Shown: one piece after another, positions 10,401 to 20,900 of the stretch
How positions within the stretch are numbered: position 1 is the stretch's first letter
How the letters are laid out: each line of letters begins with the position of its first letter
From: Haematococcus lacustris
Lineage: Eukaryota > Chlorophyta > Chlorophyceae > Chlamydomonadales > Haematococcaceae
Reading direction: 5' to 3'
DNA: 64,000 bases
Assembly (NCBI GenBank): GCA_030144725.1
Contig: JASKMD010000003.1
Location: forward strand, 8,754,737 to 8,818,736
Notes under the pieces: generated by a model
The model's input: only the letters and a program-made list of their open reading frames with translations
Told to the model about the DNA's origin: nothing
Databases searched by the model: none
Program-made: the position numbers and the translations under genes

Positions 10401-13400
10401 CCAGCCCAGCCCAGCCCAGCCCAGCCCAGCCCAGCCCAGCCCAGCCCAGCCCAGCCCAGCCCAGCCCAGCCCAGCCCAGCCCAGCCCAGCCCAGCCCAGC
10501 CCAGCCCAGCCCAGCCCAGCCCAGCCCAGCCCAGCCCAGCCCAGCCCAGCCCAGCCCAGCCCAGCCCAGCCCAGCCCAGCCCAGCCCAGCCCAGCCCAGC
10601 CCAGCCCAGCCCAGCCCAGCCCAGCCCAGCCCAGCCCAGCCCAGCCCAGCCCAGCCCAGCCCAGCCCAGCCCAGCCCAGCCCAGCCCAGCCCAGCCCAGC
10701 CCAGCCCAGCCCAGCCCAGCCCAGCCCAGCCCAGCCCAGCCCAGCCCAGCCCAGCCCAGCCCAGCCCAGCCCAGCCCAGCCCAGCCCAGCCCAGCCCAGC
10801 CCAGCCCAGCCCAGCCCAGCCCAGCCCAGCCCAGCCCAGCCCAGCCCAGCCCAGCCCAGCCCAGCCCAGCCCAGCCCAGCCCAGCCCAGCCCAGCCCAGC
10901 CCAGCCCAGCCCAGCCCAGCCCAGCCCAGCCCAGCCCAGCCCAGCCCAGCCCAGCCCAGCCCAGCCCAGCCCAGCCCAGCCCAGCCCAGCCCAGCCGCCC
11001 AGCCCAGCCCAGCCCAGCCCAGCCCAGCCCAGCCCAGCCCAGCCCAGCCCAGCCCAGCCCAGCCCAGCCCAGCCCAGCCCAGCCCAGCCCAGCCCAGCCC
11101 AGCCCAGCCCAGCCCAGCCCAGCCCAGCCCAGCCCAGCCCAGCCCAGCCCAGCCCAGCCCAGCCCAGCCCAGCCCAGCCCAGCCCAGCCCAGCCCAGCCC
11201 AGCCCAGCCCAGCCCAGCCCAGCCCAGCCCAGCCCAGCCCAGCCCAGCCCAGCCCAGCCCAGCCCAGCCCAGCCCAGCCCAGCCCAGCCCAGCCCAGCCC
11301 AGCCCAGCCCAGCCCAGCCCAGCCCAGCCCAGCCCAGCCCAGCCCAGCCCAGCCCAGCCCAGCCCAGCCCAGCCCAGCCCAGCCCAGCCCAGCCCAGCCC
11401 AGCCCAGCCCAGCCCAGCCCAGCCCAGCCCAGCCCAGCCCAGCCCAGCCCAGCCCAGCCCAGCCCAGCCCAGCCCAGCCCAGCCCAGCCCAGCCCAGCCC
11501 AGCCCAGCCCAGCCCAGCCCAGCCCAGCCCAGCCCAGCCCAGCCCAGCCCAGCCCAGCCCAGCCCAGCCCAGCCCAGCCCAGCCCAGCCCAGCCCAGCCC
11601 AGCCCAGCCCAGCCCAGCCCAGCCCAGCCCAGCCCAGCCCAGCCCAGCCCAGCCCAGCCCAGCCCAGCCCAGCCCAGCCCAGCCCAGCCCAGCCCAGCCC
11701 AGCCCAGCCCAGCCCAGCCCAGCCCAGCCCAGCCCAGCCCAGCCCAGCCCAGCCCAGCCCAGCCCAGCCCAGCCCAGCCCAGCCCAGCCCAGCCCAGCCC
11801 AGCCCAGCCCAGCCCAGCCCAGCCCAGCCCAGCCCAGCCCAGCCCAGCCCAGCCCAGCCCAGCCCAGCCCAGCCCAGCCCAGCCCAGCCCAGCCCAGCCC
11901 AGCCCAGCCCAGCCCAGCCCAGCCCAGCCCAGCCCAGCCCAGCCCAGCCCAGCCCAGCCCAGCCCAGCCCAGCCCAGCCCAGCCCAGCCCAGCCCAGCCC
12001 AGCCCAGCCCAGCCCAGCCCAGCCCAGCCCAGCCCAGCCCAGCCCAGCCCAGCCCAGCCCAGCCCAGCCCAGCCCAGCCCAGCCCAGCCCAGCCCAGCCC
12101 AGCCCAGCCCAGCCCAGCCAGCCCAGCCCAGCCCAGCCCAGCCCAGCCCAGCCCAGCCCAGCCCAGCCCAGCCCAGCCCAGCCCAGCCCAGCCCAGCCCA
12201 GCCCAGCCCAGCCCAGCCCAGCCCAGCCCAGCCCAGCCCAGCCCAGCCCAGCCCAGCCCAGCCCAGCCCAGCCCAGCCCAGCCCAGCCCAGCCCAGCCCA
12301 GCCCAGCCCAGCCCAGCCCAGCCCAGCCCAGCCCAGCCCAGCCCAGCCCAGCCCAGCCCAGCCCAGCCCAGCCCAGCCCAGCCCAGCCCAGCCCAGCCCA
12401 GCCCAGCCCAGCCCAGCCCAGCCCAGCCCAGCCCAGCCCAGCCCAGCCCAGCCCAGCCCAGCCCAGCCCAGCCCAGCCCAGCCCAGCCCAGCCCAGCCCA
12501 GCCCAGCCCAGCCCAGCCCAGCCCAGCCCAGCCCAGCCCAGCCCAGCCCAGCCCAGCCCAGCCCAGCCCAGCCCAGCCCAGCCCAGCCCAGCCCAGCCCA
12601 GCCCAGCCCAGCCCAGCCCAGCCCAGCCCAGCCCAGCCCAGCCCAGCCCAGCCCAGCCCAGCCCAGCCCAGCCCAGCCCAGCCCAGCCCAGCCCAGCCCA
12701 GCCCAGCCCAGCCCAGCCCAGCCCAGCCCAGCCCAGCCCAGCCCAGCCCAGCCCAGCCCAGCCCAGCCCAGCCAGCCCAGCCCAGCCCAGCCCAGCCCAG
12801 CCCAGCCCAGCCCAGCCCAGCCCAGCCCAGCCCAGCCCAGCCCAGCCCAGCCCAGCCCAGCCCAGCCCAGCCCAGCCCAGCCCAGCCCAGCCCAGCCCAG
12901 CCCAGCCCAGCCCAGCCCAGCCCAGCCCAGCCCAGCCCAGCCCAGCCCAGCCCAGCCCAGCCCAGCCCAGCCCAGCCCAGCCCAGCCCAGCCCAGCCCAG
13001 CCCAGCCCAGCCCAGCCCAGCCCAGCCCAGCCCAGCCCAGCCCAGCCCAGCCCAGCCCAGCCCAGCCCAGCCCAGCCCAGCCCAGCCCAGCCCAGCCCAG
13101 CCCAGCCCAGCCCAGCCCAGCCCAGCCCAGCCCAGCCCAGCCCAGCCCAGCCCAGCCCAGCCCAGCCCAGCCCAGCCCAGCCCAGCCCAGCCCAGCCCAG
13201 CCCAGCCCAGCCCAGCCCAGCCCAGCCCAGCCCAGCCCAGCCCAGCCCAGCCCAGCCCAGCCCAGCCCAGCCCAGCCCAGCCCAGCCCAGCCCAGCCCAG
13301 CCCAGCCCAGCCCAGCCCAGCCCAGCCCAGCCCAGCCCAGCCCAGCCCAGCCCAGCCCAGCCCAGCCCAGCCCAGCCCAGCCCAGCCCAGCCCAGCCCAG

Positions 13401-14494
13401 CCCAGCCCAGCCCAGCCCAGCCCAGCCCAGCCCAGCCCAGCCCAGCCCAGCCCAGCCCAGCCCAGCCCAGCCCAGCCCAGCCCAGCCCAGCCCAGCCCAG
13501 CCCAGCCCAGCCCAGCCCAGCCCAGCCCAGCCCAGCCCAGCCCAGCCCAGCCCAGCCCAGCCCAGCCCAGCCCAGCCCAGCCCAGCCCAGCCCAGCCCAG
13601 CCCAGCCCAGCCCAGCCCAGCCCAGCCCAGCCCAGCCCAGCCCAGCCCAGCCCAGCCCAGCCCAGCCCAGCCCAGCCCAGCCCAGCCCAGCCCAGCCCAG
13701 CCCAGCCCAGCCCAGCCCAGCCCAGCCCAGCCCAGCCCAGCCCAGCCCAGCCCAGCCCAGCCCAGCCCAGCCCAGCCCAGCCCAGCCCAGCCCAGCCCAG
13801 CCCAGCCCAGCCCAGCCCAGCCCAGCCCAGCCCAGCCCAGCCCAGCCCAGCCCAGCCCAGCCCAGCCCAGCCCAGCCCAGCCCAGCCCAGCCCAGCCCAG
13901 CCCAGCCCAGCCCAGCCCAGCCCAGCCCAGCCCAGCCCAGCCAGCCCAGCCCAGCCCAGCCCAGCCCAGCCCAGCCCAGCCCAGCCCAGCCCAGCCCAGC
14001 CCAGCCCAGCCCAGCCCAGCCCAGCCCAGCCCAGCCCAGCCCAGCCCAGCCCAGCCCAGCCCAGCCCAGCCCAGCCCAGCCCAGCCCAGCCCAGCCCAGC
14101 CCAGCCCAGCCCAGCCCAGCCCAGCCCAGCCCAGCCCAGCCCAGCCCAGCCCAGCCCAGCCCAGCCCAGCCCAGCCCAGCCCAGCCCAGCCCAGCCCAGC
14201 CCAGCCCAGCCCAGCCCAGCCCAGCCCAGCCCAGCCCAGCCCAGCCAGCCCAGCCCAGCCCAGCCCAGCCCAGCCCAGCCCAGCCCAGCCCAGCCCAGCC
14301 CAGCCCAGCCCAGCCCAGCCCAGCCCAGCCCAGCCCAGCCCAGCCCAGCCCAGCCCAGCCCAGCCCAGCCCAGCCCAGCCCAGCCCAGCCCAGCCCAGCC
14401 CAGCCCAGCCCAGCCCAGCCCAGCCCAGCCCAGCCCAGCCCAGCCCAGCCCAGCCCAGCCCAGCCCAGCCCAGCCCAGCCCAGCCCAGCCCAGC
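4412..14494. repeat. 10-kb pentanucleotide satellite (AGCCC)n
   Basis: About 9.6 kb of sequenced 5-bp units (plus strand CAGCC, minus strand GGCTG) with almost no variation, interrupted by a 500-N gap. Left of the gap no break was seen. Right of it there are five phase slips: an extra GCC at about 10997, and 4-bp units at about 12117, 12773, 13940 and 14245. All six frames stay open because 5-bp units without stops permit it, so the apparent giant PSPAQ or GLGWA proteins are artefacts. The minus strand has GGG every 5 nt with 2-nt spacers, an ideal G-quadruplex pattern. It is not the TTTTAGGG telomere repeat of green algae. Confidence 0.97.
9004..9503. other. Assembly gap (500 N) inside satellite
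   Basis: Exactly 500 N bases. A round number suggests a placeholder, so true satellite length is unknown. Repeat of the same unit lies on both sides. Confidence 0.98.
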
Positions 14495-14498
14495 TTAC

Positions 14499-15662
14499 CT
14501 AGGGTCCTTTGCCGCAGGTACTTGTAGACCACACGCACTTGCCGGCTCACAGTTGTGCGCTCGCCAGGCCGGTGAGTGTTGGCCACCACACACTGCTCTG
14601 TGATGAACAGTCGCCGGCATGTGGAAGCTGGCGACGGCTGACTTGTGTCTTCAACATCAACCTGGCTGTGCTGAGGTACTGTTGAGCTGTGTATGCTGCC
14701 GTCCTTGCTGCTGGCTGTCCAGGCGAGGCCTCTTGGGTGGGGATGAAGAGGTCACAGGGCTCAAGGGGGCATGGGTCAGGTGTGGGCTGCACTGTTGTGC
14801 CACCAACGGTTAGGACTGTTGTGCCACCAGCAGTTCTGCCATGGGCGTCAAGCCGGCTATAGTTGCTGTCAGGCCACCGTCGTAGGACCTCAGTGGACAC
14901 ACCCGTTTATTTCAAGATCTGCAGCTGCTGCTTCTGCTTGTGGGTTAGTGAGGGGCGGCGCCGACACTTGCGCAGGTGGGCTTCGAGGCGGTGCACTCCT
15001 AGAACGTAATCCCAACGTCCGTCCCTGCGTGTTTCCAACCTTGTCCGATCGGGCTGAAATCTTAATAGAGGGTAGTTTGCAAAAAAAAAACATATTTTGC
15101 AAGAAAAATATTTTGAAAAAATCTACAGCTGTTGCGCTGTGGCCCGCAACCTATCCCTGCACTCATCCCTGCACTCTAGCCACAGGGCCACAGCGCAGCC
15201 GCCTTTGATTGTTTTAAAATATTGTTACTGAATAATATGTTTTGTATCCTGCAAACTACCATCTATCAAAATTTCAGCCCGATCGGACAAGGTCGGTCAA
15301 CACGCAGGGACGGACGCAGGGATTAATTTGTAGGAGTGTGATGAGCACGCTTGGCATTAGTCATAGCCAGCTCCTGTGTCTTGACCACAGCTTCAAGAGA
15401 CTCGTTCTCCAATCTTAGCTGCCTGTGTGATGCCTGCAGCTGCTTGTGCTTCTCCTCAAGGTTGAGCAAGGCTGCCTCAAGGACCTCCTCAAAAGCCTGT
15501 TGCAGCGTGGCCTCGGTCGTCAACAACTCATTCTCGGCTTGCACCTCTTCAACAATGCCATTAGCCCTCCTTGCTGTGGCTTTAAGGCCGTTAGGACAGT
15601 GCAGATAACCAGCTCTTGGTGAGTTTACCAGGGCTTGGAGCTGAGCACGCCGCAGGCTGCGC
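14499..15662 (-). pseudogene. Broken copy of the coiled-coil family gene found at 45339..46688
   Basis: Read on the minus strand, the pieces align in order with the intact gene: NSPRAGYLHCPN (about 15620), a Leu/Glu/Gln coiled coil, HRLEAHLRK..SLTHKQKQQLQIL, then VSTEVLRR, the FIPTQE motif, VSRRQL, and finally [14 protein letters not shown]. Four lesions are visible: a 345-bp MITE at 14994..15338; an in-frame TAA at 14907..14909; a frameshift near 14617 between VSRRQLPHA and the following CRRLF block; and loss of everything after KYLRQRTLG, where the sequence runs through a GTAAGC donor-like site straight into the satellite. No start codon is present in the surviving frame. Function of the family is unknown. 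Confidence 0.8.
14994..15338. mobile_element. MITE, CACTA-like ends, about 85-bp terminal inverted repeats
   Basis: A 345-bp element bounded by CACTCCT and AGGAGTG. The outer about 85 bp on each side are inverted repeats sharing CGTCCGTCCCTGCGTG and CTTGTCCGATCGGGCTGAAAT. The centre is AT-rich with a shorter internal inverted repeat (GCGCTGTGGCCC against GGGCCACAGCGC), so the single strand could fold almost end to end. It has no coding capacity. It interrupts the coiled-coil pseudogene; removing it together with a 2-bp CA duplication restores the frame (AHHRLEA). CAC-type ends with a 2- to 3-bp duplication fit the CACTA (EnSpm) superfamily, but this assignment is tentative. Confidence 0.8.
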
Positions 15663-16609
15663 CCCGTAGGGGTGGGCAGGAGTTGCTAGGGATGTGATGG
15701 GGGTGGGGTGGGGTGGGGTGGGGGAGGGCGGGGCTGGGGTTGGGAGGGGGTAGGAGGAGGTAGGAAGGCTATGCTGGGCTGGGGAGGGGGTGGGGGTGCA
15801 AGGGTGTGCAAGGGGGTGCGAGGGGGCACGGTTCGGGCGGTCGGAGTAGGCTAGTCATTCCTGCAGGCAAAGTTGGGTCACGCCAATGTCATTTGGAGCA
15901 GGCCTGATCATCTGATTGCCATGCTTTCTTCAGTCGGAGTTGTGACGTTGAGTAAGGAACAGAGTTACTAATCGAAAGTCTGGAAAGTCACAGTGGTCAG
16001 CTCACAACATGCCATTTTGTGGATGGGGGTCTCCTTTCCTGTGTGACTGGCGAGAGAGAGGACGCACATTTCCCGCGTTTGCAACAATGTCGATTAGTAA
16101 CTTGCCCAACGATGGCCCTCCAACACCGCCTGCACCAATAAGAGGATCGCGGAGCGAGCCTGGCGGGCTGAAATGTGGTTGTACTTCCGGCTCGGTAGCA
16201 GGCGCAGTTCTGTCATTGATGCCGTTACTCACCACTAGAACAATCGATAGTGAGCAGCTGAGGTGTGTCCGCGCTCGCTTGCGCCGGCATGGCCTCAGTC
16301 GCAAGAGATAACGCGCCGCTTGCCAGGAGACGCGCACATATTCGCAGCTGCCAATGTGATGAACGCTATCGAAAACGGTCCAGTATTGCGTAAAGACTTG
16401 CATAAAGATTACCAACCCATGTTGGGACATCCTGAGTTAGGGTTCCTACCGGCTTGTATTGTCCGTGACCCTCCATGCATTGTTTGGTGGGCTTGACCAT
16501 GTAAATGATACAACAGTGACCGACAGAGAGGTGTTATGTAGCATAGCAGAGAGAGAAAGAGAGGTTCCTCCATTACGCTCGTAACGATGGCCCAACACTT
16601 GTCGACTCA
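15663..16609. other. G-rich noncoding stretch with a dispersed-repeat copy
   Basis: About 15686..15835 is a run of GGGGTGGGG-like sequence resembling the 5' flank of the intact coiled-coil gene (about 46690..46860), so the upstream region of the pseudogene was duplicated too. The rest has open frames on both strands but none with recognisable protein character. Confidence 0.45.
16350..16430. repeat. Dispersed repeat end, copy 1 of 3
   Basis: Segment containing GCTGCCAATGTG and TTGCATAAAGATTACC followed by CCCATGTTGGG. Related segments occur at 61310..61405 (both halves) and 47455..47490 (second half only). It looks like the end of an unclassified repeat family. Confidence 0.5.
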
Positions 16610-17059
16610 TCAACCTGGTGTGGCTGCTTGGCTTGGCCCATCAACAGCAGCAGTGCCAGGCACCACCACACTGCCCAGCATCTGTGCCATGGCAGTGCCT
16701 AGCCTGCGGGTTTGCCACTGAGTGTGTGTAAGAAAGCAGGCCTCACGATGATGGCCATGAGCATCAACGGTCTCGTGCATGCCTGCCCTGCCCTGTACAT
16801 CACCCAAACGGCTGACTGGCTGGGATCTGTCAATACTTTGCAGGCGGCTACCTTCAGCCGTGTCACCTCCCACACTCACTGCCTCGTCTGCACCGCTACC
16901 TTGCAAGCTGCTGGGTCCAGGTGTAGTTGAGAGTGGCATGCCAACTTCCCCAACATCCTTATGTGGTGGCCTGTGTAGCAGATCTGTTGCCGCCTCCACC
17001 ATCGCATCTTGAGATGGCTGGGGCGCTCTTCTTTTCTTCTTGCATACAAACACCTGCAC
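16610..17059 (-). CDS. Hypothetical 3' exon, unknown
   Basis: A minus-strand open frame of about 149 codons, preceded by a long pyrimidine tract and CAG near 17053, entering as VFVCKKKRRAPQPSQ. It starts with a basic KKKRR cluster and then is rich in Ser, Gly and Gln without a recognisable domain. It may be the last exon of the relic at 17340..17640, but a stop and a CCCTCT repeat lie between them. Function is unknown; it may not be a gene. Confidence 0.3.
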   Translation of the reverse strand: MQVFVCKKKRRAPQPSQDAMVEAATDLLHRPPHKDVGEVGMPLSTTPGPSSLQGSGADEAVSVGGDTAEGSRLQSIDRSQPVSRLGDVQGRAGMHETVDAHGHHREACFLTHTQWQTRRLGTAMAQMLGSVVVPGTAAVDGPSQAATPG

Positions 17060-17167
17060 ACATCAGAGCAGAACACCAAGCAAAACAAGGCAGGTGAGCA
17101 AAGGAAAACATGGAGAGCAAGGGGGAGGCACTCCGGCCCTCTCCCCTGTGCCCTTTTCCCCCTGACC

Positions 17168-17245
17168 TCCGCCCCCTGCTCCCTCCCCTCTCCCCTCTCC
17201 CCTCTCCCCTCTCTCCTCTCCCCTCTCCCCTCTCCCCTCTACTTC
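17168..17245. repeat. (CCCTCT)n pyrimidine repeat
   Basis: Imperfect tandem CCCCTCT units on the plus strand between two minus-strand coding-like segments. Confidence 0.8.
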
Positions 17246-17339
17246 CCCTGTTACTCTGAGGTACCCCATGGGCACCAGTGAGGGGTCAGCTAGGTCCTTG
17301 CCCTGACATTGTGGTAGAGCCTGTTCCAATGCATGTGAA

Positions 17340-17640
17340 TAGCATGCTCAGTTAGAAAGGCTGCCTCAGTGATCATGGTCAGGCCTAATTCCCTGCACAC
17401 CCCATGCAAAATCCTGCGGTTCATTTTCATGGAGGATGCACCTGGGCCAGCAACGCTTCAGTACGCATGTATGTTACAGCAAATGTTACCTGTATGAGAG
17501 GATGGCGGTAGTCCTCATGCAGCCTGGCCTGGGGCACTTGCTTCAGCACATGGGTGGTGTTGAAGGTGTCTATGAAGGCTTGTTGAATGGTGTGGGATCG
17601 TAGCTCATTCACCACCACCACTGCACAAAGGCACCCATGG
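17340..17640 (-). pseudogene. Relic related to the N-terminal half of the Fanzor protein
   Basis: Minus-strand frame containing NRRILHGVCRELGL, then AAF, E and HW at the same spacing as DSRVLHGVCRQLGL..AAF..E..HW in the Fanzor protein next door (about 19560..19665 plus). An upstream exon (about 17450..17630; VNELRSHTIQQAF, ending HPLIQ before GTAACA) is separated by a 48-bp intron ending in CCAG. The joined frame is broken by stops between VHPP and the LHGVCR block and again after VRART. It lies outside the boundaries of the adjacent element and has opposite orientation, so it is an older copy or a relative of the same protein family. Confidence 0.5.
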
Positions 17641-17816
17641 ACAGGACAACAGGGACTCAGGGGAACTCAATAAGCGGCTGCAACATGTGCGTCACACAAT
17701 TCATCAGCCAAGAAGGTTGCACAAAATAGGCAAGAATGCATGGTGCTTGGATAGGTGAGGGTTCATAAGGCCCTCAGCGCTAGGTGGCACTGCTGCATGC
17801 AGCAGTCACCCTTGCA

Positions 17817-17833
17817 GGCTGTGCTGGCACACT
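17817..17833. repeat. Left direct repeat (target-site duplication) of element A
   Basis: GGCTGTGCTGGCACACT, identical to 21474..21490 at the other end of the element. Confidence 0.75.
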
Positions 17834-17963
17834 TGCGTTGTGGGTGTTGCCTACGACCAAGGCTGTAACAGAGCACTTGTGTATTCTCACACAACCGTGT
17901 ATTTTTCACGGGAAACCCAGATTGCTAGAAGAGGCCACCGCCCGTCGCACTGCGCATCGCGTG

Positions 17964-20900
17964 ATGGCTAAGAAGAAGCGGAAGGGTAGCGACAAGAAAC
18001 ATAAAGGTTCGTGTCCCCAGCCGTGACGTGAGCCCTAGACGTGAGTTACGCGCTGTGAGATAACCCGTCGCTCCTGTTGGTTCCATCGCAGTGTCTCGTT
18101 CCGCCCAAGGCAAGCAACGACAGGATCGTCGAGATGGCTGGACCACTCGTCGACGTCAGGTGACGGCCCCGCCTTATGTGTCCCAGCACTGTTTGTGTTG
18201 ACCTTGTCTTTTGCCTAGGCCCGTCAAAATGGCAACCTCGCTTGGCTGCAGGTCATCAAGGTCCCCGAGGGCGCAGTGCTGCGCGGCTGCAAGAAGACCA
18301 GGCGCAAGCTGAGGGAGCACCTCCGGCTGCGGGCTGAAATCCACTCCCAGCTCCGCATGATCGCTTCACTGTTTGTCTTGCGTATTTTTCTGACATGCCT
18401 GATGGGCTACCCCACCCCGGGAAGTGCCAGCGCCCCTCAGCCTCCAGCCGTGCAGCCCCCCCAACCCCCTGATGCTCCCGCCCTACCCCCACTCCCCCAT
18501 CGGGCCCCTGCCCAGCCTGCCCAGCCTGCCCAGCCTGCCAGCATGGAGTGTGACAATGACTCTGACTCTGAGTCAGACTGTGACTCTGATCCAGAGCCAC
18601 AGTCTGACTCGGAGTCAGAGTCAGAGTCAGAACCTGAGCCAGTCACGCAACCCCCCCAGAGGCGCTGCAGCGCCCGCCTGGCAGCCCTTGCACCCGCAGC
18701 ACCAACTGGCCCTCCCTTGCCCCTTGATTGCGAGGACCCCCTGATGCTCAGGCAGCTGAAAGACTTCTGCAAGTTCTTCGCAAACCCAAACTTCAAGACT
18801 TGCTACAACCAGCTGCAGCGGCGCCTTGTGTGCAACCGCCACCCCATGCTCATGCCAGCCTTTGAGGACCCCAACAACCAGGCGCTGCTGGCCAAGCTGC
18901 AGGAGCTGGGCAGCATCAAACTGACAAGTTTCCACAACACCATCGACGCACACTCCATGCAGCTGGCTGTGGCCATGCAGCAGCACTACTCCAACCCAGG
19001 CAAGTAATGATGGTGACTAGACCTGAACCTGGACCTGGACCTGGACCTGACCTTATACCTGACCTTATACCTGACCTGACCTGACCTGACCTTACACCTG
19101 ACCTTATACCTGACCTTATGCCTGGCCTGACCTGCAGAGCGCATTGTCAAGCTGTACGCCAAGGCAGCCAGGGCCAAGCTAGGCTGGAGCGGGGAGGAGG
19201 CGCAGCTGTTCATCAGGATGGCGTGTGGGTATGGCATCAACGCCCACAGCTCGGAGCTGAAGGCCGCCACCCTGGACAAGGGCCATGTGGCGGACCTGAT
19301 AGAGGAGGCCAACACGCACCGCCGCCTACTGGGCATGAAGAAGGAAGGCTCCCTGCAGGACACCCTGCCCCTGCCCTGCCGCATGCGCCATGCAGTGCAT
19401 GTGTGCCGGTGGCTAGAGCGGTGGCAGCAGCCCCACACCCCCCCTGTGCCAGGGCAGCCAAAGCGCGGCAAGAGGCGTGGGGTAGGTCCCCGGACCCTGA
19501 CCTGCCCACCTCCCTTCACCCTCACCCCCATGGCCAGGGTGGGGGTGCACTTCATCAAGGTGGACAGCAGGGTGCTGCATGGGGTGTGCAGGCAGCTGGG
19601 CCTGACCAAGGAAACCCGGGCAGCATTCACCTCAGAGCCAGCACTGAGCCAGCACTGGGCCAGGTGGTTCAACACCAACAAGCTTCGCAATAAGGAGTTT
19701 CATTTCGAGCGGTTGGTGGACACTGATGGTGTCAGCGTGTGCGTGCACTACACGCGCCCCCTTCCCCCTCCTCCAGCCCCTCCACCTCCAGCTGCCAGCA
19801 GCAGCAGCACCAGCAGCCGCCCAAGTGCAACAGCAGCAGCGGCTCATGCAGTGGGGCTCCCCCACATAGGCAGGGGCATAGCTGAGATGCGTGAGTTTGT
19901 GTTTGACCCAGACACACAGATTGGGGTGGGCATCGACCCCGGCGTCACCCAGGCAGTCAGTGCAGCCTCTGGGGTGTGGGATCCAGCAACAGGCCAGCTC
20001 AAGGCAGACCAGCTGCGCCGGTGGAAGCTGACCAAGGGCGAGGTCAAGCATGCCAGCGGCCTGAACAATGCCCGCCGTGACAGAGCGGTGGCTGGCACCC
20101 ATCAAGCCCCACCTCCAGCACCTGGCAGCAGCAAGCTCAGCCGGCACCTCCTTGGTGGCCAACCTGAAGCACATCACCGTCACCCTGGCCACCTGGGATG
20201 CGGTGTGGGAGGTGTACCTGGACCCCAAGTGGGCACGGCAGCGGCTGAGGCTGTACGGAGCCCAGGACCGGGCGCTGGAGCAGTTCTTCAACAAGGTGAG
20301 GGTGGGTGGGTGGGTAGGTGGGAGGGAGGGAGGGAAAGGGACTGAGAGGTGACGAAACGAAAGAGTAGCTGACTGTGCCATGCCTAACCGTGTGCCAACA
20401 TGTCAGCCACCATGTATGTGCCTTGTGTGCATGGCTGCAGTTGGAGGAGGGCATGGAGGAGTTGTCCATGAAGCGCCATGGGTGTGCCAAGCAGCTGGTG
20501 GTGTTCTTTGGTGCAGCTACCATTGGCACTGGGGGTGGGTGGGGTGCTGACGCGGTGTTGCGGGCCTGCCGCAAGGTGGTGTGCAGGCCCAGGGGCAAAG
20601 ACCAGGATGGGGGCAGGGTGGTGCTTGTCGATGAGCACCGCACCAGCCGGGTCAGCTCAGCAGTGAATGGCCAGCAGCCCTGTGAGAGGCAGCTGAACAA
20701 ACTCAGGGCCACCAGGCCTGCAGGCTGGAAGCCCCCAGCAGGGCAGGTGGAACACCGCCTGGTGCGCCCAGCCTGGAGCCAGGAGCGTGGCCAGCCAGTG
20801 CGGGGCCTGGTGTGGTGCCCGGTAGTGGCCCCCCGCAGGCCCCCACAGGCCCCACGCAGCAGCCAGGCAGCCACACAGGCAGCAGCCTCAGAGCCTGGGC

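Noticed and set aside
4412..14494. Satellite as telomere repeat
   Set aside because: The unit GGGCT is not TTTTAGGG or TTAGGG, and unique sequence with genes lies on both sides.
4363..14603. Open frames of about 3,400 codons on both strands (PSPAQ or GLGWA repeats)
   Set aside because: A stop-free 5-bp repeat is open in all frames. There is no start context, no unique sequence, and the frame passes through 500 N.
19482..19540. Intron in the Fanzor gene (GTAGGT to GCCAG)
   Set aside because: Removing it breaks the frame that continues into GVHFIKVDSRVLHG. The unspliced frame is open, so it is kept as coding, though a relative at 17.4 kb has an intron near this place.
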